From contig JAEPPZ010000004.1 of assembly GCA_017640785.1 (NCBI GenBank), forward strand, positions 68,314-132,313: a stretch of DNA of 64,000 nt. The letters run 5' to 3'. Source of the DNA: Balneola sp. (GTDB lineage Bacteria; Bacteroidota; Rhodothermia; Balneolales; Balneolaceae). Below are positions 35,588 through 45,044 of the stretch, in pieces. Each line of letters starts with the position of its first letter. Position 1 is the stretch's first letter. The notes under the pieces are model-generated. The model saw only the letters and a list, made by a program, of their open reading frames with translations. It was not told the DNA's origin and searched no databases. The position numbers and the translations under genes are program-made.

Positions 35588-36127
35588 TTAATCTTCAGAA
35601 TTTTCGTAGTAAGTATCAAATTGTATTTGAAGAGCCTTTTCCTGTCCGGCAACCTCTTCAATTATATAAGTCGCTCGTTCCAGTTGCCGAAGAGCAATGT
35701 TGGTTAGTGACTGAAGGAATTTAACAGCTATTTGTGGATGACGGTCTCTTAGAACTTCAAAGTCGGGTTGAAAGAAACCAAGAAGCTGACAATCAGTAAC
35801 ACATTGTGCAGTTGCTTTTCTTCGTAGATTATATCCTATGGAAAGTGCTCCAAAACTATCAGGAGCTTCTAAAATAAACTTATTAGAATCGTCGGGATGT
35901 TCAGTATCTTCATTATTAGCATTCAGCATAAGCTCAATTTTCCCATCCTGAATAAAATACATTCCTGTACCGGGATCATTTCTGTAAAACACATATTCGC
36001 CCTCTTTATAGTTGCGCTTATGGCAAAGTTGCAGAAACTCATAACGCTCAGCAGTTGAGAGATTCTTTAAGAATTTAGAGCCGAACACAATGCTCAATTG
36101 CTGTTTTATATTTGTGAATTTTCCCAT
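35588..36127 (-). CDS. Cyclic nucleotide-binding domain protein
   Basis: 179 residues with a CRP/PKA-type cNMP-binding beta-roll (about 20-135): KEGEYVFYRNDPGTGMYFIQDGKIEL, then SFGALSIGYNLRRKATAQCVTD in the phosphate-binding cassette position. The usual RxA-type cassette appears as RRKATA. There is no DNA-binding helix-turn-helix; the C-terminus is helical. It is a possible intracellular cAMP effector for the two cyclases elsewhere in the window, which is inference only. Confidence 0.88.
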   Translation of the reverse strand: MGKFTNIKQQLSIVFGSKFLKNLSTAERYEFLQLCHKRNYKEGEYVFYRNDPGTGMYFIQDGKIELMLNANNEDTEHPDDSNKFILEAPDSFGALSIGYNLRRKATAQCVTDCQLLGFFQPDFEVLRDRHPQIAVKFLQSLTNIALRQLERATYIIEEVAGQEKALQIQFDTYYENSED

Positions 36128-36139
36128 GACTAAATAACG

Positions 36140-38542
36140 TTAAAAAGAATGACCTATACCAAAACTAAAGTATAATTTTTTATTGTTGAACCAGCCTGTT
36201 TCTAAATCGTGAGCTCTGAAAGTAAAATCAAAACGAGCAACTATATATTCCCAATCCAGCCGTAATCCCAATCCTGTTCCAACTGCAATCTGATTATAGA
36301 AATCATCGATGTAAAACCGTCCCTTTTCAAGTTCTTCGTCACGGGCTGCATCATTTTTAGGTCCATACCAAACGTTTCCGGCATCAGTATACCAAGCAGC
36401 ATGCCAATTGGCACCTAAAAGATCGCGAATAAAGATCTGACGTGCTTCAGTGAATGCTGCTAATTTTATTTCTCCACCGTTAATTCTTACGTCATCTGAT
36501 TTTATTGTACCCGGACCTAACTGAAATGGCCCCCAACCTCGAATATCGTTGCTTCCTCCGGCAAAAAAGCGTCGGTTCAATGGAATTGTTGTACTGTTTC
36601 CATAAGGCTGTGCAATCCCGGCATACAATCTCCAGGCAAATACCGCTGAATTAGAAATAGGAATGTACTTTCGATAATCAGCGGTAGCTTTAATATACCT
36701 GCTGTAGCTCAATTCATTTTCACTAACTCTGAATAGTGATGGAAGACTTTGTTCTAATGTATCAGGTGTAATAACATGTTTATCTAATAAATATGGGATG
36801 TTTCCGCCGGTAGATATAGAATATTCACTGAAATAACCTCTGTTTCTTTTTATGAGGTCGGTATTTTGATTTCGAAATGTATACCTGATCACGGATGAGA
36901 TCTGCGGTCTGAAATCTTCTAAAATTCTTGTGAGTTCAATCGGATCTACTATAGTCCCATCATTTAGAGTATCTGATCCGAAATCATTTCTAAGGTTATT
37001 AATAAATTCATCAGTAGGGGAAGGGTCAACTATATCAAATTCAATAAGGTCAAGAAAGCTCGAAAATCTTGGGTTATGCTGTACTTCATACCTCAGATTG
37101 AACTGCACATCGCTATTGATATCAAAAAACAGCTGATCAGATCTGCTGTAAGAAAGCGAATATCGTGTTAAACCACTTGTAAAGAAGCGAGTGTTATCAA
37201 GGAATGCGAATGGGAAATTTAAACGTGGAACGGTGTAATCGCCTCTCAATTCATAACTTCTGAAAATAGAAGATTGAGTAGAGGTGTCTGCTATTTCTTC
37301 GAGTACGCTTTCACTTACAAATTCGAAACTTACATTGGCAGATAGCGAGAAATTTTCAGCTTTTCCGAAAACGTTATTATTAGTGTAATCAACTCCTAAT
37401 CCGGTACCGAATCCATATCTCTTCATTCCAAAGATCTCCGCTCCAACGCTATGCTTAGTAATGGATTGCAAGTCTAAATATGTTGGAATATAATCGTTGG
37501 AAAAGTCCGGCAAAGTTCCGCTTTGGTTTTGCCCAAATCTGCGAATAAAAAGCATTCCCAAGTTTTGATATTCACGGATGGTATTCAGATACAGCTCATG
37601 ATTATAGATGTCACCTGGCTTAAAAAGGATCTGATCAGTAAGTAATGAGAATTTTGTCTGTGTAGCCGGTTCTTTTTTGAGATAGATCTTAGATGAATCT
37701 AAAACGGATTCATTATTTGCCAAAGTATCTTGCTCAGTATAGTCATCAGGAGGTGTGCCGTCTGCAAGATCTACATGAACATCACCAAAACGATACACTT
37801 TTCCTGACTTTATTCTGAATTGAATGTCCAGTTTAGTTGGATCAGGTTTCTGAGTTTTTACTAATGCTATAACAGAATCTTTTTGAATTGCTGCATATCC
37901 ATTATTTTTCAAAAAAGTAATGATCCGTTGCTGTTCTGTACCAAGTTCCTGAGTATTGTATTGACGGTTTACAGTGTATGTTGAATCGTCGATCCTGTTT
38001 TTTGTTAAAGGACTGCTCCTCAAGAAGTCGACGCGCTTTTCCTGATCTGCAAAAAAGGGAAGTCCACGATAGGAAATGGTTTCAACTCTTGATGGAGTAC
38101 CTTCATTTACAATAAAGGAAACCTCTACTTTATCTGTCTTATATTCAACGATGGTAGTGTCTACCTGAACTCTCAAATACCCCAGAGACTCGTAATAAAG
38201 ACGTATTCGCTCCATATCATTGGCTACTACTGCACGATCAAGATAGATTGGGTCTTCACCAAAGCGCCCGTTACTTAGCTCCCAGAAATAATACCAGGGG
38301 GTGAATCGGGGAATACCCAGAAACTCCCGGTTAGTTTTAGTTCTGATAAGCGTTTCAAGCGTTCTGTCTTTGACATTTTTATTCCCTGAAAACCTGATTC
38401 TTCTTATTACATTGTCAGAAGTACTGTCAATTAGTGAAGAAGAATTCTGAGCCACAGCCTTATCCTGTGTGAAGCCCGTCAAAAGCATCACAAATAGGAA
38501 GGATGTTATAATAAATGATATTGTGGATAAGGTATTTCTCAA
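36140..38542 (-). CDS. Omp85/BamA-TamA family outer-membrane assembly protein
   Basis: 800 residues with a signal peptide. POTRA-like repeats occupy about 40-300 (VIRRIRFSGNKNVKDRTLETLIRTK, then SRVETISYRGLP), and the C-terminal half is a 16-strand barrel ending FGIGHSF. The barrel carries RRFFAGGSNDIRGWGPFQLGP, the VRGF/Y-like Omp85 loop. The start is TTG at 38542, preceded by an in-frame TAA. BamA itself or TamA-like is unresolved; the divergent POTRA set and lack of skp/lpx neighbours favour a secondary Omp85. Confidence 0.9.
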   Translation of the reverse strand: MRNTLSTISFIITSFLFVMLLTGFTQDKAVAQNSSSLIDSTSDNVIRRIRFSGNKNVKDRTLETLIRTKTNREFLGIPRFTPWYYFWELSNGRFGEDPIYLDRAVVANDMERIRLYYESLGYLRVQVDTTIVEYKTDKVEVSFIVNEGTPSRVETISYRGLPFFADQEKRVDFLRSSPLTKNRIDDSTYTVNRQYNTQELGTEQQRIITFLKNNGYAAIQKDSVIALVKTQKPDPTKLDIQFRIKSGKVYRFGDVHVDLADGTPPDDYTEQDTLANNESVLDSSKIYLKKEPATQTKFSLLTDQILFKPGDIYNHELYLNTIREYQNLGMLFIRRFGQNQSGTLPDFSNDYIPTYLDLQSITKHSVGAEIFGMKRYGFGTGLGVDYTNNNVFGKAENFSLSANVSFEFVSESVLEEIADTSTQSSIFRSYELRGDYTVPRLNFPFAFLDNTRFFTSGLTRYSLSYSRSDQLFFDINSDVQFNLRYEVQHNPRFSSFLDLIEFDIVDPSPTDEFINNLRNDFGSDTLNDGTIVDPIELTRILEDFRPQISSVIRYTFRNQNTDLIKRNRGYFSEYSISTGGNIPYLLDKHVITPDTLEQSLPSLFRVSENELSYSRYIKATADYRKYIPISNSAVFAWRLYAGIAQPYGNSTTIPLNRRFFAGGSNDIRGWGPFQLGPGTIKSDDVRINGGEIKLAAFTEARQIFIRDLLGANWHAAWYTDAGNVWYGPKNDAARDEELEKGRFYIDDFYNQIAVGTGLGLRLDWEYIVARFDFTFRAHDLETGWFNNKKLYFSFGIGHSF

Positions 38543-38585
38543 TGGGGGAGGTTACGACCAAGTACGTAACCAATCTTTTTTTAGA

Positions 38586-38840
38586 CTAAACGTCGTCATA
38601 ATCAAAACCTTCATCTTCTTCGTTATGGAAGAAGTCTTCTTTCTGGATGTAATCAGGCCAAATATCTTCTATGCTTTCATAAATAGTATTTTCCCCTTCA
38701 TCCAGTTCTTCCAACTCTTCAAGATTAGTGATAACCTGAGTTGGTAGTCCATTTCGTTCTGCCCATTCTATGAGTTCTTCTCTGTTTGCAGGAAATGGTG
38801 CTTCATCTAATGCCGCGGCTAACTCTACTGTCCAAATCAT
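38586..38840 (-). CDS. DUF2795 family small acidic protein
   Basis: 84 residues, strongly acidic at the C-terminus. The DUF2795 pattern is clear: AALDEAPFPANREELIEWAERNGLPTQVITNLEELEE, then YESIEDIWPDYI. Function is unknown. It lies 43 bases upstream of the Omp85 gene on the same strand. Confidence 0.85.
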   Translation of the reverse strand: MIWTVELAAALDEAPFPANREELIEWAERNGLPTQVITNLEELEELDEGENTIYESIEDIWPDYIQKEDFFHNEEDEGFDYDDV

Positions 38841-38994
38841 ATATAATTTTTTGTGTTAATTAAGTGAGTGAATGATACAATTCTACTTGAATTTTCCAAG
38901 TATCGTTCCAAATAATTTTTGATCTTAAATCGTGCCGAAAATATTGTTATCTTAGCACAATTACATCAACTAAATCCAAAGAGGATTAATTTTT

Positions 38995-39210
38995 ATGGGA
39001 AGTTTTGGAACAACCGAAATTATTATCATCGCTATTCTTGTTTTAGTGCTTTTTGGTGCTAAAAGAATTCCCGAGTTAGCAAAAGGATTGGGTCAAGGAA
39101 TTAAAGAATTCAGAAAAGCATCAAGTGATATCAAAAAAGAAATTGAAGACAGTTCTCGGGATATTGACGACGCTGTAAATTCAAAAGAAACAAAGTCTAA
39201 CTCAAAATAA
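38995..39210 (+). CDS. tatA: Sec-independent translocase subunit TatA/E
   Basis: 71 residues: a single N-terminal TM helix (TEIIIIAILVLVLFG), the FG motif at its end, then the amphipathic helix AKRIPELAKGLGQGIKEFRKA and a charged tail. It forms the protein-conducting part of the Tat pathway for folded proteins. It begins a forward cluster; gatA follows after 7 bases. Confidence 0.95.
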   Translation: MGSFGTTEIIIIAILVLVLFGAKRIPELAKGLGQGIKEFRKASSDIKKEIEDSSRDIDDAVNSKETKSNSK

Positions 39211-39217
39211 TAGAAGA

Positions 39218-40741
39218 TTGTCTACATACAGTATCGCTGAGATAAGAGAACAAATTCTCAACGAAAACCTCTCCCTGAAAGACATTGTTACTGACTATAT
39301 AGCAACGATTGAAGATCAAGATTCGGAAATCAATGCATTTGTCTCAACTTATTTCGAAGAGGCTCTTTCTGAAGCAGAAAAAATTGAAAAAAAGATAAAA
39401 AACGGAACCGCGGGCTCTCTCGCGGGTGCTGTTCTGGGTATAAAAGATCTGATTTGTGAGCGAGGACGCCAAGCTACTTGTGCGTCTGAAATTCTGGGTG
39501 ACTTTGAGAGTGTATATGATGCCACAGTCATCGAACGCTTAAAAACAGAAGATGCAATTTTGATCGGAAGAACCAATATGGATGAATTTGCCATGGGTTC
39601 AGCAAACCAGTTCAGTAGATATGGAGCTGTAAAAAATCCGGTTGATACATCTAAAGTATCCGGAGGTTCATCAGGTGGTAGTGCTGCTGCAGTGGCATCA
39701 AACATGGTGAGTGCATCTCTGGGATCAGATACCGGTGGTTCAATTCGGCAACCTGCAGCATTTTGCGGAGTTGTTGGTGTAAAACCTACCTACGGTCGTG
39801 TATCTCGCTGGGGACTGATCGCATACGCTTCATCATTTGATTGTATTGGTCCTTTTGCCAATAATGTTGAAGATGCAGCAAGAGTGCTTCAGGCTATTTC
39901 AGGATTCGATGAAAAAGATAATACCTCTGCGAATATTCCGGTTCAGAATTTTACAGAAGAGCTTAAGCAACCAAAAAAGAATATCAGAATTGGTGTTCCC
40001 GAAGAATTTTTTGGTGAAGGATTGGATCCGGAAATTGCTACTAACATTAATGAAACTCTTAAGAAGCTTGAATCAGAAGGTGCTGAGTTAGTTCCTATCA
40101 GTTTACCTCATACTAAATATGGAATTGCTACTTATTATATACTTGCCACAGCAGAAGCTTCCAGTAATTTAGCGCGGTTTGATGGGATTAGATACGGACA
40201 CAGGGCTGAAAAATCATCCGTAGTTGATGAGCTAAAAGAAGAAGAAAGCCGTTTAAGGGAAGAATTTAAAGATGATCAGGTTCAATTAGATCTGGAATTA
40301 TCTAAAATGGACAGTGCATTAATAAAACTGTACAAAAAATCCCGAACAGAAGGCTTTGGTACTGAAGTAAAGCGAAGAATTATGTTAGGTACCTATGTGC
40401 TCAGTTCAGGTTATTACGATGCTTATTATGCAAAAGCACAAAAAGTTCGACGCCTTATTCAGGAAGATTTTAAAAAGGCTTTTGAAAAAGTCGATGTGAT
40501 AGCCGGTCCTACCACTCCAACTACTGCTTTTGAACAGGGAGCGAAGCTGGATGATCCTGTACAAATGTATCTGAACGATATTTATACTACTTCAGCGAAT
40601 TTAGCTGGGATTTGCGGAATAAGTGTACCATCAGGTTCTCATTCGAACGGTCTGCCAATCGGAATTCAATTTTTGGCAGATTCATTTCAGGAATCTAAAA
40701 TTCTTAACGCCGGAAGATTAGTTGAACTTCAGGATAAATAG
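39218..40741 (+). CDS. gatA: Glutamyl-tRNA(Gln)/aspartyl-tRNA(Asn) amidotransferase subunit A
   Basis: 507 residues with a TTG start, 7 bases after tatA. Amidase-signature catalytic triad: K76 (GIKDLI), cis-Ser S151 in GGSSGGSAAAVAS and nucleophile S175 in GSDTGGSIRQPAAFCG. The C-terminal GLPIGIQFLADSFQE motif is present. With GatB and GatC it converts mischarged Glu-tRNA(Gln) to Gln-tRNA(Gln); gatB and gatC are not in the window. Confidence 0.96.
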   Translation: MSTYSIAEIREQILNENLSLKDIVTDYIATIEDQDSEINAFVSTYFEEALSEAEKIEKKIKNGTAGSLAGAVLGIKDLICERGRQATCASEILGDFESVYDATVIERLKTEDAILIGRTNMDEFAMGSANQFSRYGAVKNPVDTSKVSGGSSGGSAAAVASNMVSASLGSDTGGSIRQPAAFCGVVGVKPTYGRVSRWGLIAYASSFDCIGPFANNVEDAARVLQAISGFDEKDNTSANIPVQNFTEELKQPKKNIRIGVPEEFFGEGLDPEIATNINETLKKLESEGAELVPISLPHTKYGIATYYILATAEASSNLARFDGIRYGHRAEKSSVVDELKEEESRLREEFKDDQVQLDLELSKMDSALIKLYKKSRTEGFGTEVKRRIMLGTYVLSSGYYDAYYAKAQKVRRLIQEDFKKAFEKVDVIAGPTTPTTAFEQGAKLDDPVQMYLNDIYTTSANLAGICGISVPSGSHSNGLPIGIQFLADSFQESKILNAGRLVELQDK

Positions 40742-40768
40742 AAAAGTTTAGTTCTGAAAACCGGATAA

Positions 40769-41536
40769 ATGAATCGACTAATTGGAAAAAATATTATCAT
40801 AACAGGTGCTACGTCAGGAATTGGTAAAGCTGCTGCTTATCAGTTTGGCGAACTTGGAGCTAATTTGTTTCTTACCGGTAGAAGGGATGAACGATTAAAA
40901 GAAATAAAAAGCGATCTATCAAAAGCATATCCTGATTTAAAGATCAATACATTTACTTTTGATATAGCAGATCGTAGTGCTTGTGATCATTTCGTCGAAT
41001 CAATTGATTTTGATGTAGATGTCTTAATAAATAATGCAGGATTGGCTTTAGGTAAGGATGCTGTTTATGAATTAGATCGATGTGATATTGATCAAATGTT
41101 TGCTGTAAATGTTCAGGGTCTGTTGGAACTAACCAGACTTATTTCGCCGCAAATGAAAGTGAGAAATGCTGGACATATTATAAACGTTGGTTCTACAGCA
41201 GGACACGAGGCTTATGCAGGCGGAGTGGTGTATTGTGCTACAAAGCATGCAGTTAAAGCAATCACCGAATCAACAAAGAAAGATCTTCACGGAACTAAAG
41301 TACGCGTAAGTATGGTGTCACCCGGCATGGTTGAAACAGAATTTAGCAATGTTCGATTCAAAGGTGATACTGAAAAAGCAGAATCAGTTTACAAAGGTTT
41401 TAAGCCTTTAACAGCAGATGATATTGCCGAAATAATGGTATTTATTGCAAACAGACCGGAGCATGTAAATATAATGGATACTATTATCTATCCGGTTTCA
41501 CAGTCATCCCCAACAATGGTACACAGAGATGAATAA
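40769..41536 (+). CDS. SDR family NAD(P)-dependent oxidoreductase (YdfG-like)
   Basis: 255 residues. TGATSGIGKA cofactor motif, NNAGLALG, and catalytic Ser plus YCATK (GSTAGHEAYAGGVVYCATKHA) are all in place. The C-terminal segment VSPGMVETEFSNVRFKGD resembles the serine/3-hydroxy acid dehydrogenase YdfG group. Its stop overlaps the start of the peptidase-family lipoprotein by 8 bases. Confidence 0.92.
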   Translation: MNRLIGKNIIITGATSGIGKAAAYQFGELGANLFLTGRRDERLKEIKSDLSKAYPDLKINTFTFDIADRSACDHFVESIDFDVDVLINNAGLALGKDAVYELDRCDIDQMFAVNVQGLLELTRLISPQMKVRNAGHIINVGSTAGHEAYAGGVVYCATKHAVKAITESTKKDLHGTKVRVSMVSPGMVETEFSNVRFKGDTEKAESVYKGFKPLTADDIAEIMVFIANRPEHVNIMDTIIYPVSQSSPTMVHRDE

Positions 41537-42488
41537 AATTTTACTTTTACTTTTCGTTTTTATAGCTGTCTTAGCTTGCAACAAAGGAGCAGGACTGCAA
41601 TTTTCAGAAAAGGGAAGAGAAGTCCCTGAGTTCTCATCGGATTCAGCTTACAAGTATATAGAAACTCAGGTTAACTTTGGCCCGAGGGTTCCAAATACTT
41701 ACGGTCATGTTAAGACCAGAGAGTTCTTGGAAGGAAAACTTAAGGATTACGCAGGAGCAAACGCTGTATTCTCTCAGGAATTTACTGAAGAAGGATATGG
41801 GGAAACTCTTGAAATGGCGAATATAATTGCGGCATTTAATACATCTTCCAGCGACAGAATAATGTTATGTGCTCATTGGGATACACGACCAAGGGCAGAT
41901 CAGGATACAAGCAGAACCGGTGAATACATTGCCGGAGCAGATGATGGCGGGAGTGGAGTAGGAGTGCTGATTGAACTGGCAAGGATTTTTTCTGAAAACC
42001 CACCTCCGATAGGTGTTGATATCGTTTTATTTGACGGTGAAGATTATGGTACGTCAGGGGATCTTGCAAAGTACTTTTTAGGATCACGGTACTGGGCCCA
42101 AAATCCTCCGGTTCCGGGATATAATCCCAGATTTGGCATTTTATTGGATATGGTTGGTGCTGAACGTGCTGTTTTCCCTAAAGAAACTTACTCTTTAAGC
42201 TATGCTCCGAATCTTGTGGACGAAATTTGGGGAATAGCTGACGATAAAGGTTATTCAGATATTTTTCCTGATCAGAGGGGAGCCGGTGTATTGGATGATC
42301 ATTATATCATTTATGAAAACACTGAAATCCCGGTTATTGATATCATAAATCATTCTGTAGGAGCGGATGGAAATATTAAGTTTGCTCCACACTGGCATAC
42401 ACATCAGGATGATCTTCCAATTATAGATAAGAATACTCTTCAGGCAGTTGGAAATGTACTACTTGAACTAATCTATAATCGTATTTAA
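41529..42488 (+). CDS. M28-family lipoprotein, probable glutaminyl-peptide cyclotransferase
   Basis: 319 residues, lipobox AVLAC. Zinc-binding elements are CAHWDTRP (His/Asp), GADDGGSGVG, FDGEDYG and a C-terminal HWHTHQDD. The segments NFGPRVPNT, SRYWA and LLDMVGAERAVFPKE favour the glutaminyl cyclase branch over aminopeptidases. It would cyclise N-terminal Gln of exported proteins to pyroglutamate. The stop abuts the prmA start (1-base overlap). Confidence 0.88.
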   Translation: MNKILLLLFVFIAVLACNKGAGLQFSEKGREVPEFSSDSAYKYIETQVNFGPRVPNTYGHVKTREFLEGKLKDYAGANAVFSQEFTEEGYGETLEMANIIAAFNTSSSDRIMLCAHWDTRPRADQDTSRTGEYIAGADDGGSGVGVLIELARIFSENPPPIGVDIVLFDGEDYGTSGDLAKYFLGSRYWAQNPPVPGYNPRFGILLDMVGAERAVFPKETYSLSYAPNLVDEIWGIADDKGYSDIFPDQRGAGVLDDHYIIYENTEIPVIDIINHSVGADGNIKFAPHWHTHQDDLPIIDKNTLQAVGNVLLELIYNRI

Positions 42489-43321
42489 TGGATTACATCC
42501 GATTACATATTGAGCTGGCTGACGATCTACATGAGTTAGTGATAGCTGAACTTTTTGAGTTGGATTTTGAAGGGTTTGAACAAGAAAATAATCTCTTAAT
42601 TGCTTCCGTACCATCATCAAGATTCGATGATGTTAAAAGAGAAGAGATCACTAAAATCTTGTATTCCTTTGATGATGCAGAGTTAATAAAAGAAGAGTTA
42701 GTATCTCCCCAGAACTGGAATGAAAAATGGGAAAACTCTATTGAACCTCAGACTATTGGAAACTTTTATGTAAGGCCTACATGGGCAAAAGAGCTGCCTT
42801 CGGATTCGGATTTGACTGAACTACTGATAGATCCTAAGATGGCATTTGGTACAGGTTACCATGCAACAACCCGTTTAATCTTGGGTTGGCTTTCGGAAAT
42901 TATTAATAAAGGGGATAAAGTTCTTGACGCAGGAACCGGAACCGGAATTCTGGGCATCGCAACTTTAAAGCTTGGGGCAGATTCAGTTTTCGGCTTTGAT
43001 ATAGATGAATGGAGCGAAGACAATTCAAAAGAGAATATCGCTTTAAATGAGGTTGAAGGATTTGAGGTCAAACTCGGATCAACAGAAGTTATTCCTTCAG
43101 ATAGTGTTTTTGATGTGATTCTGGCAAATATAAACAGAAACGCATTGATAGAATTAATTCCTGAATTACTTTCTTTTTTAAAGAAAGAAGGCACTTTATT
43201 ACTTTCAGGCTTACTGGAAGGTGATGAACAAACCATATTGAATTTAGAATCTGTTAAGAAATTAACGCACCTGGAAACCAGACAAAACGGAGAGTGGATC
43301 GCAATTCTACTGAGAAAATGA
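42488..43321 (+). CDS. prmA: Ribosomal protein L11 methyltransferase
   Basis: 277 residues. An N-terminal substrate-recognition domain with NWNEKWENSIEP, then DPKMAFGTGYHATTRL and SAM motif LDAGTGTGILGIA, LANINRNALIELIPELL. It trimethylates lysines and the N-terminus of L11. The stop codon overlaps the ppx start as ATGA. Confidence 0.95.
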   Translation: MDYIRLHIELADDLHELVIAELFELDFEGFEQENNLLIASVPSSRFDDVKREEITKILYSFDDAELIKEELVSPQNWNEKWENSIEPQTIGNFYVRPTWAKELPSDSDLTELLIDPKMAFGTGYHATTRLILGWLSEIINKGDKVLDAGTGTGILGIATLKLGADSVFGFDIDEWSEDNSKENIALNEVEGFEVKLGSTEVIPSDSVFDVILANINRNALIELIPELLSFLKKEGTLLLSGLLEGDEQTILNLESVKKLTHLETRQNGEWIAILLRK

Positions 43322-44241
43322 AAGCAGCTATAGATATAGGAACAAATACAGTTTTATTGCTTATTGCCCAAGAAAATGAAGACGGATTAAAGATACTTCA
43401 TGAAGAACAAAGAATGCCTCGACTTGGAAAAGGAGTGGACGTTAATAAAACTCTTTCAGAGGAAAGCATCGGAAGAGTGATCTCTTCCATAAAAGACTAT
43501 AAAGATATACTGAGTACTCAGTTTACTAAAGTATCTGATGTAATTGTTACCGCAACAAGTGCGGTTCGGGACGCTTCTAACAGAAATGAACTAATTAATC
43601 TGGTAAAAAAAGAAACAGGTTTTGATGTTCAATTGCTTTCAGGAAAAGAGGAAGCTGAATATACTTACAAAGGTGCTTTAACTGTGTTTGATGAACAGGT
43701 TACGGGCGATGTCTTTGTTTTGGATATCGGAGGAGGAAGCACAGAAATAGCACTGGGAAGAGATGGAAAACTTATAGACGCTCATTCTTTTGATATGGGT
43801 TGTGTTCGGTTTACTGAAAGATTTTTGGTGCAAGACCCGCCTTTTCAGGAGCAAATAAGAGAGTGCAGACAAGCTGTAAAAAGTATGTTGGAGACTAAGA
43901 AATTCAAACCCAAAAAGAATGCAAAAGCAGTTGGCGTTGCAGGAACTCTTACTTCTTTGGCCGCTATAGATCTGCAGATTGATGAGTATGACCCGGAACA
44001 GATGAACGGGCATTTGATAGTGAGGGATAAACTTAAAAAAGGAATCGAAATATTTAGTTTACATACTCATCAGCAACTACTTGAGTTGAGCCCTAAAGTT
44101 TTGAAGGGAAGAGAAGATATATTTCTAGCGGGTTTGCTTATTCTGGAAGGTTTTCTAAATTATTTTGATTTGGAAGGGATCAGAGTTTCAACCGGAGGAA
44201 TTCGTCACGGAGCATTAATGAATGAGCTAAATAAAATTTAG
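43318..44241 (+). CDS. Ppx/GppA exopolyphosphatase-guanosine pentaphosphatase family protein
   Basis: 307 residues from ATG 43318, overlapping prmA by 4 bases; a longer frame begins at 43294 but the family start is MKAAIDIGTNT. ASKHA fold motifs: DIGTNTVLLLI (phosphate 1), ATSAVRDASN, VLDIGGGSTEIA (phosphate 2) and VAGTLTSLAAI. It hydrolyses polyphosphate and/or pppGpp. Confidence 0.92.
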   Translation: MKAAIDIGTNTVLLLIAQENEDGLKILHEEQRMPRLGKGVDVNKTLSEESIGRVISSIKDYKDILSTQFTKVSDVIVTATSAVRDASNRNELINLVKKETGFDVQLLSGKEEAEYTYKGALTVFDEQVTGDVFVLDIGGGSTEIALGRDGKLIDAHSFDMGCVRFTERFLVQDPPFQEQIRECRQAVKSMLETKKFKPKKNAKAVGVAGTLTSLAAIDLQIDEYDPEQMNGHLIVRDKLKKGIEIFSLHTHQQLLELSPKVLKGREDIFLAGLLILEGFLNYFDLEGIRVSTGGIRHGALMNELNKI

Positions 44242-44311
44242 TCATTTTTTCAAAAAAACCGATTTTCATTTACGCTAAGCTTTGTATTTTAGCTCAGCAC
44301 AAAATCAGATA

Positions 44312-44941
44312 ATGTCAGATATCAGTACAGAAAAAAATTCATCACCCAGAGAAAATGCCTCAGCAAGTAGTATTGAGGATGACGGCTTTGTTGTAAGAGC
44401 TTTAAAAGGGGATGAAAGTGCTTATAAAGATCTGATGAACAAATACGATCGGCCGATATATTTTCATGTTCGGAAAATGATCAAAGAGAAAGAACTCGTT
44501 GAAGATCTGGTTCAGGAAGTGTTTATGAAAGCTTTTAAGAATCTTTCTACTTACAGCAATGAGTACGCTTTTTCAACCTGGTTATACCGTATTGCAACTA
44601 ATCATACCATAGATTATCTGAGAAAGAAAAAGCTTCAGACGCTGTCTATTAATGATCCGTACAAAACCAAAGACGGTGAACTGGAGATCCAGCTTCCTGA
44701 TGAAACCTATGCTACCGACAAGGCTGTTATTCGAAAAGAGAGAAAGCAGATAGTTCAGGATGCGATCGAAAATCTCCCTGAAAAATACAGAGCGGTTATT
44801 CAGCTGCGTCACATGGATGAACTTTCGTATGATGAAATAGCAGACGAATTGGATCTGCCATTAGGAACGGTTAAAGCACATATTTTTAGAGCCAGAGAGC
44901 TTTTATATAAAGCATTGATCGATAAGCGCGGTAGTTTTTAG
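44312..44941 (+). CDS. ECF-type RNA polymerase sigma-70 factor
   Basis: 209 residues from ATG 44312 (a TTG ten codons upstream is less likely). Sigma region 2 carries KYDRPIYFHVRKMI, LVEDLVQEVFMKAFKNL and STWLYRIATNHTIDYLRKKK; region 4 carries LPEKYRAVIQLRHMDELSYDEIADELDLPLGTVKAHIFRARELL. No anti-sigma gene follows, so control may be transcriptional or through an unlinked partner. Confidence 0.93.
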   Translation: MSDISTEKNSSPRENASASSIEDDGFVVRALKGDESAYKDLMNKYDRPIYFHVRKMIKEKELVEDLVQEVFMKAFKNLSTYSNEYAFSTWLYRIATNHTIDYLRKKKLQTLSINDPYKTKDGELEIQLPDETYATDKAVIRKERKQIVQDAIENLPEKYRAVIQLRHMDELSYDEIADELDLPLGTVKAHIFRARELLYKALIDKRGSF

Positions 44942-45044
44942 ATCCTATTCACTCATTTCAGACTTCGTTTTGCTAACTATCAGTGTGAAAATCTGTTCTT
45001 TTGAGTATTTTCTAACAAATTGTTAATTAACAAAGAACTTGATT

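Noticed and set aside
38919-38955. Promoter-like TTG ... TATCTTAG upstream of tatA
   Set aside because: The spacer is about 26 bases, too long for the 18-base spacing seen in the clear examples, so it is not listed as a promoter.
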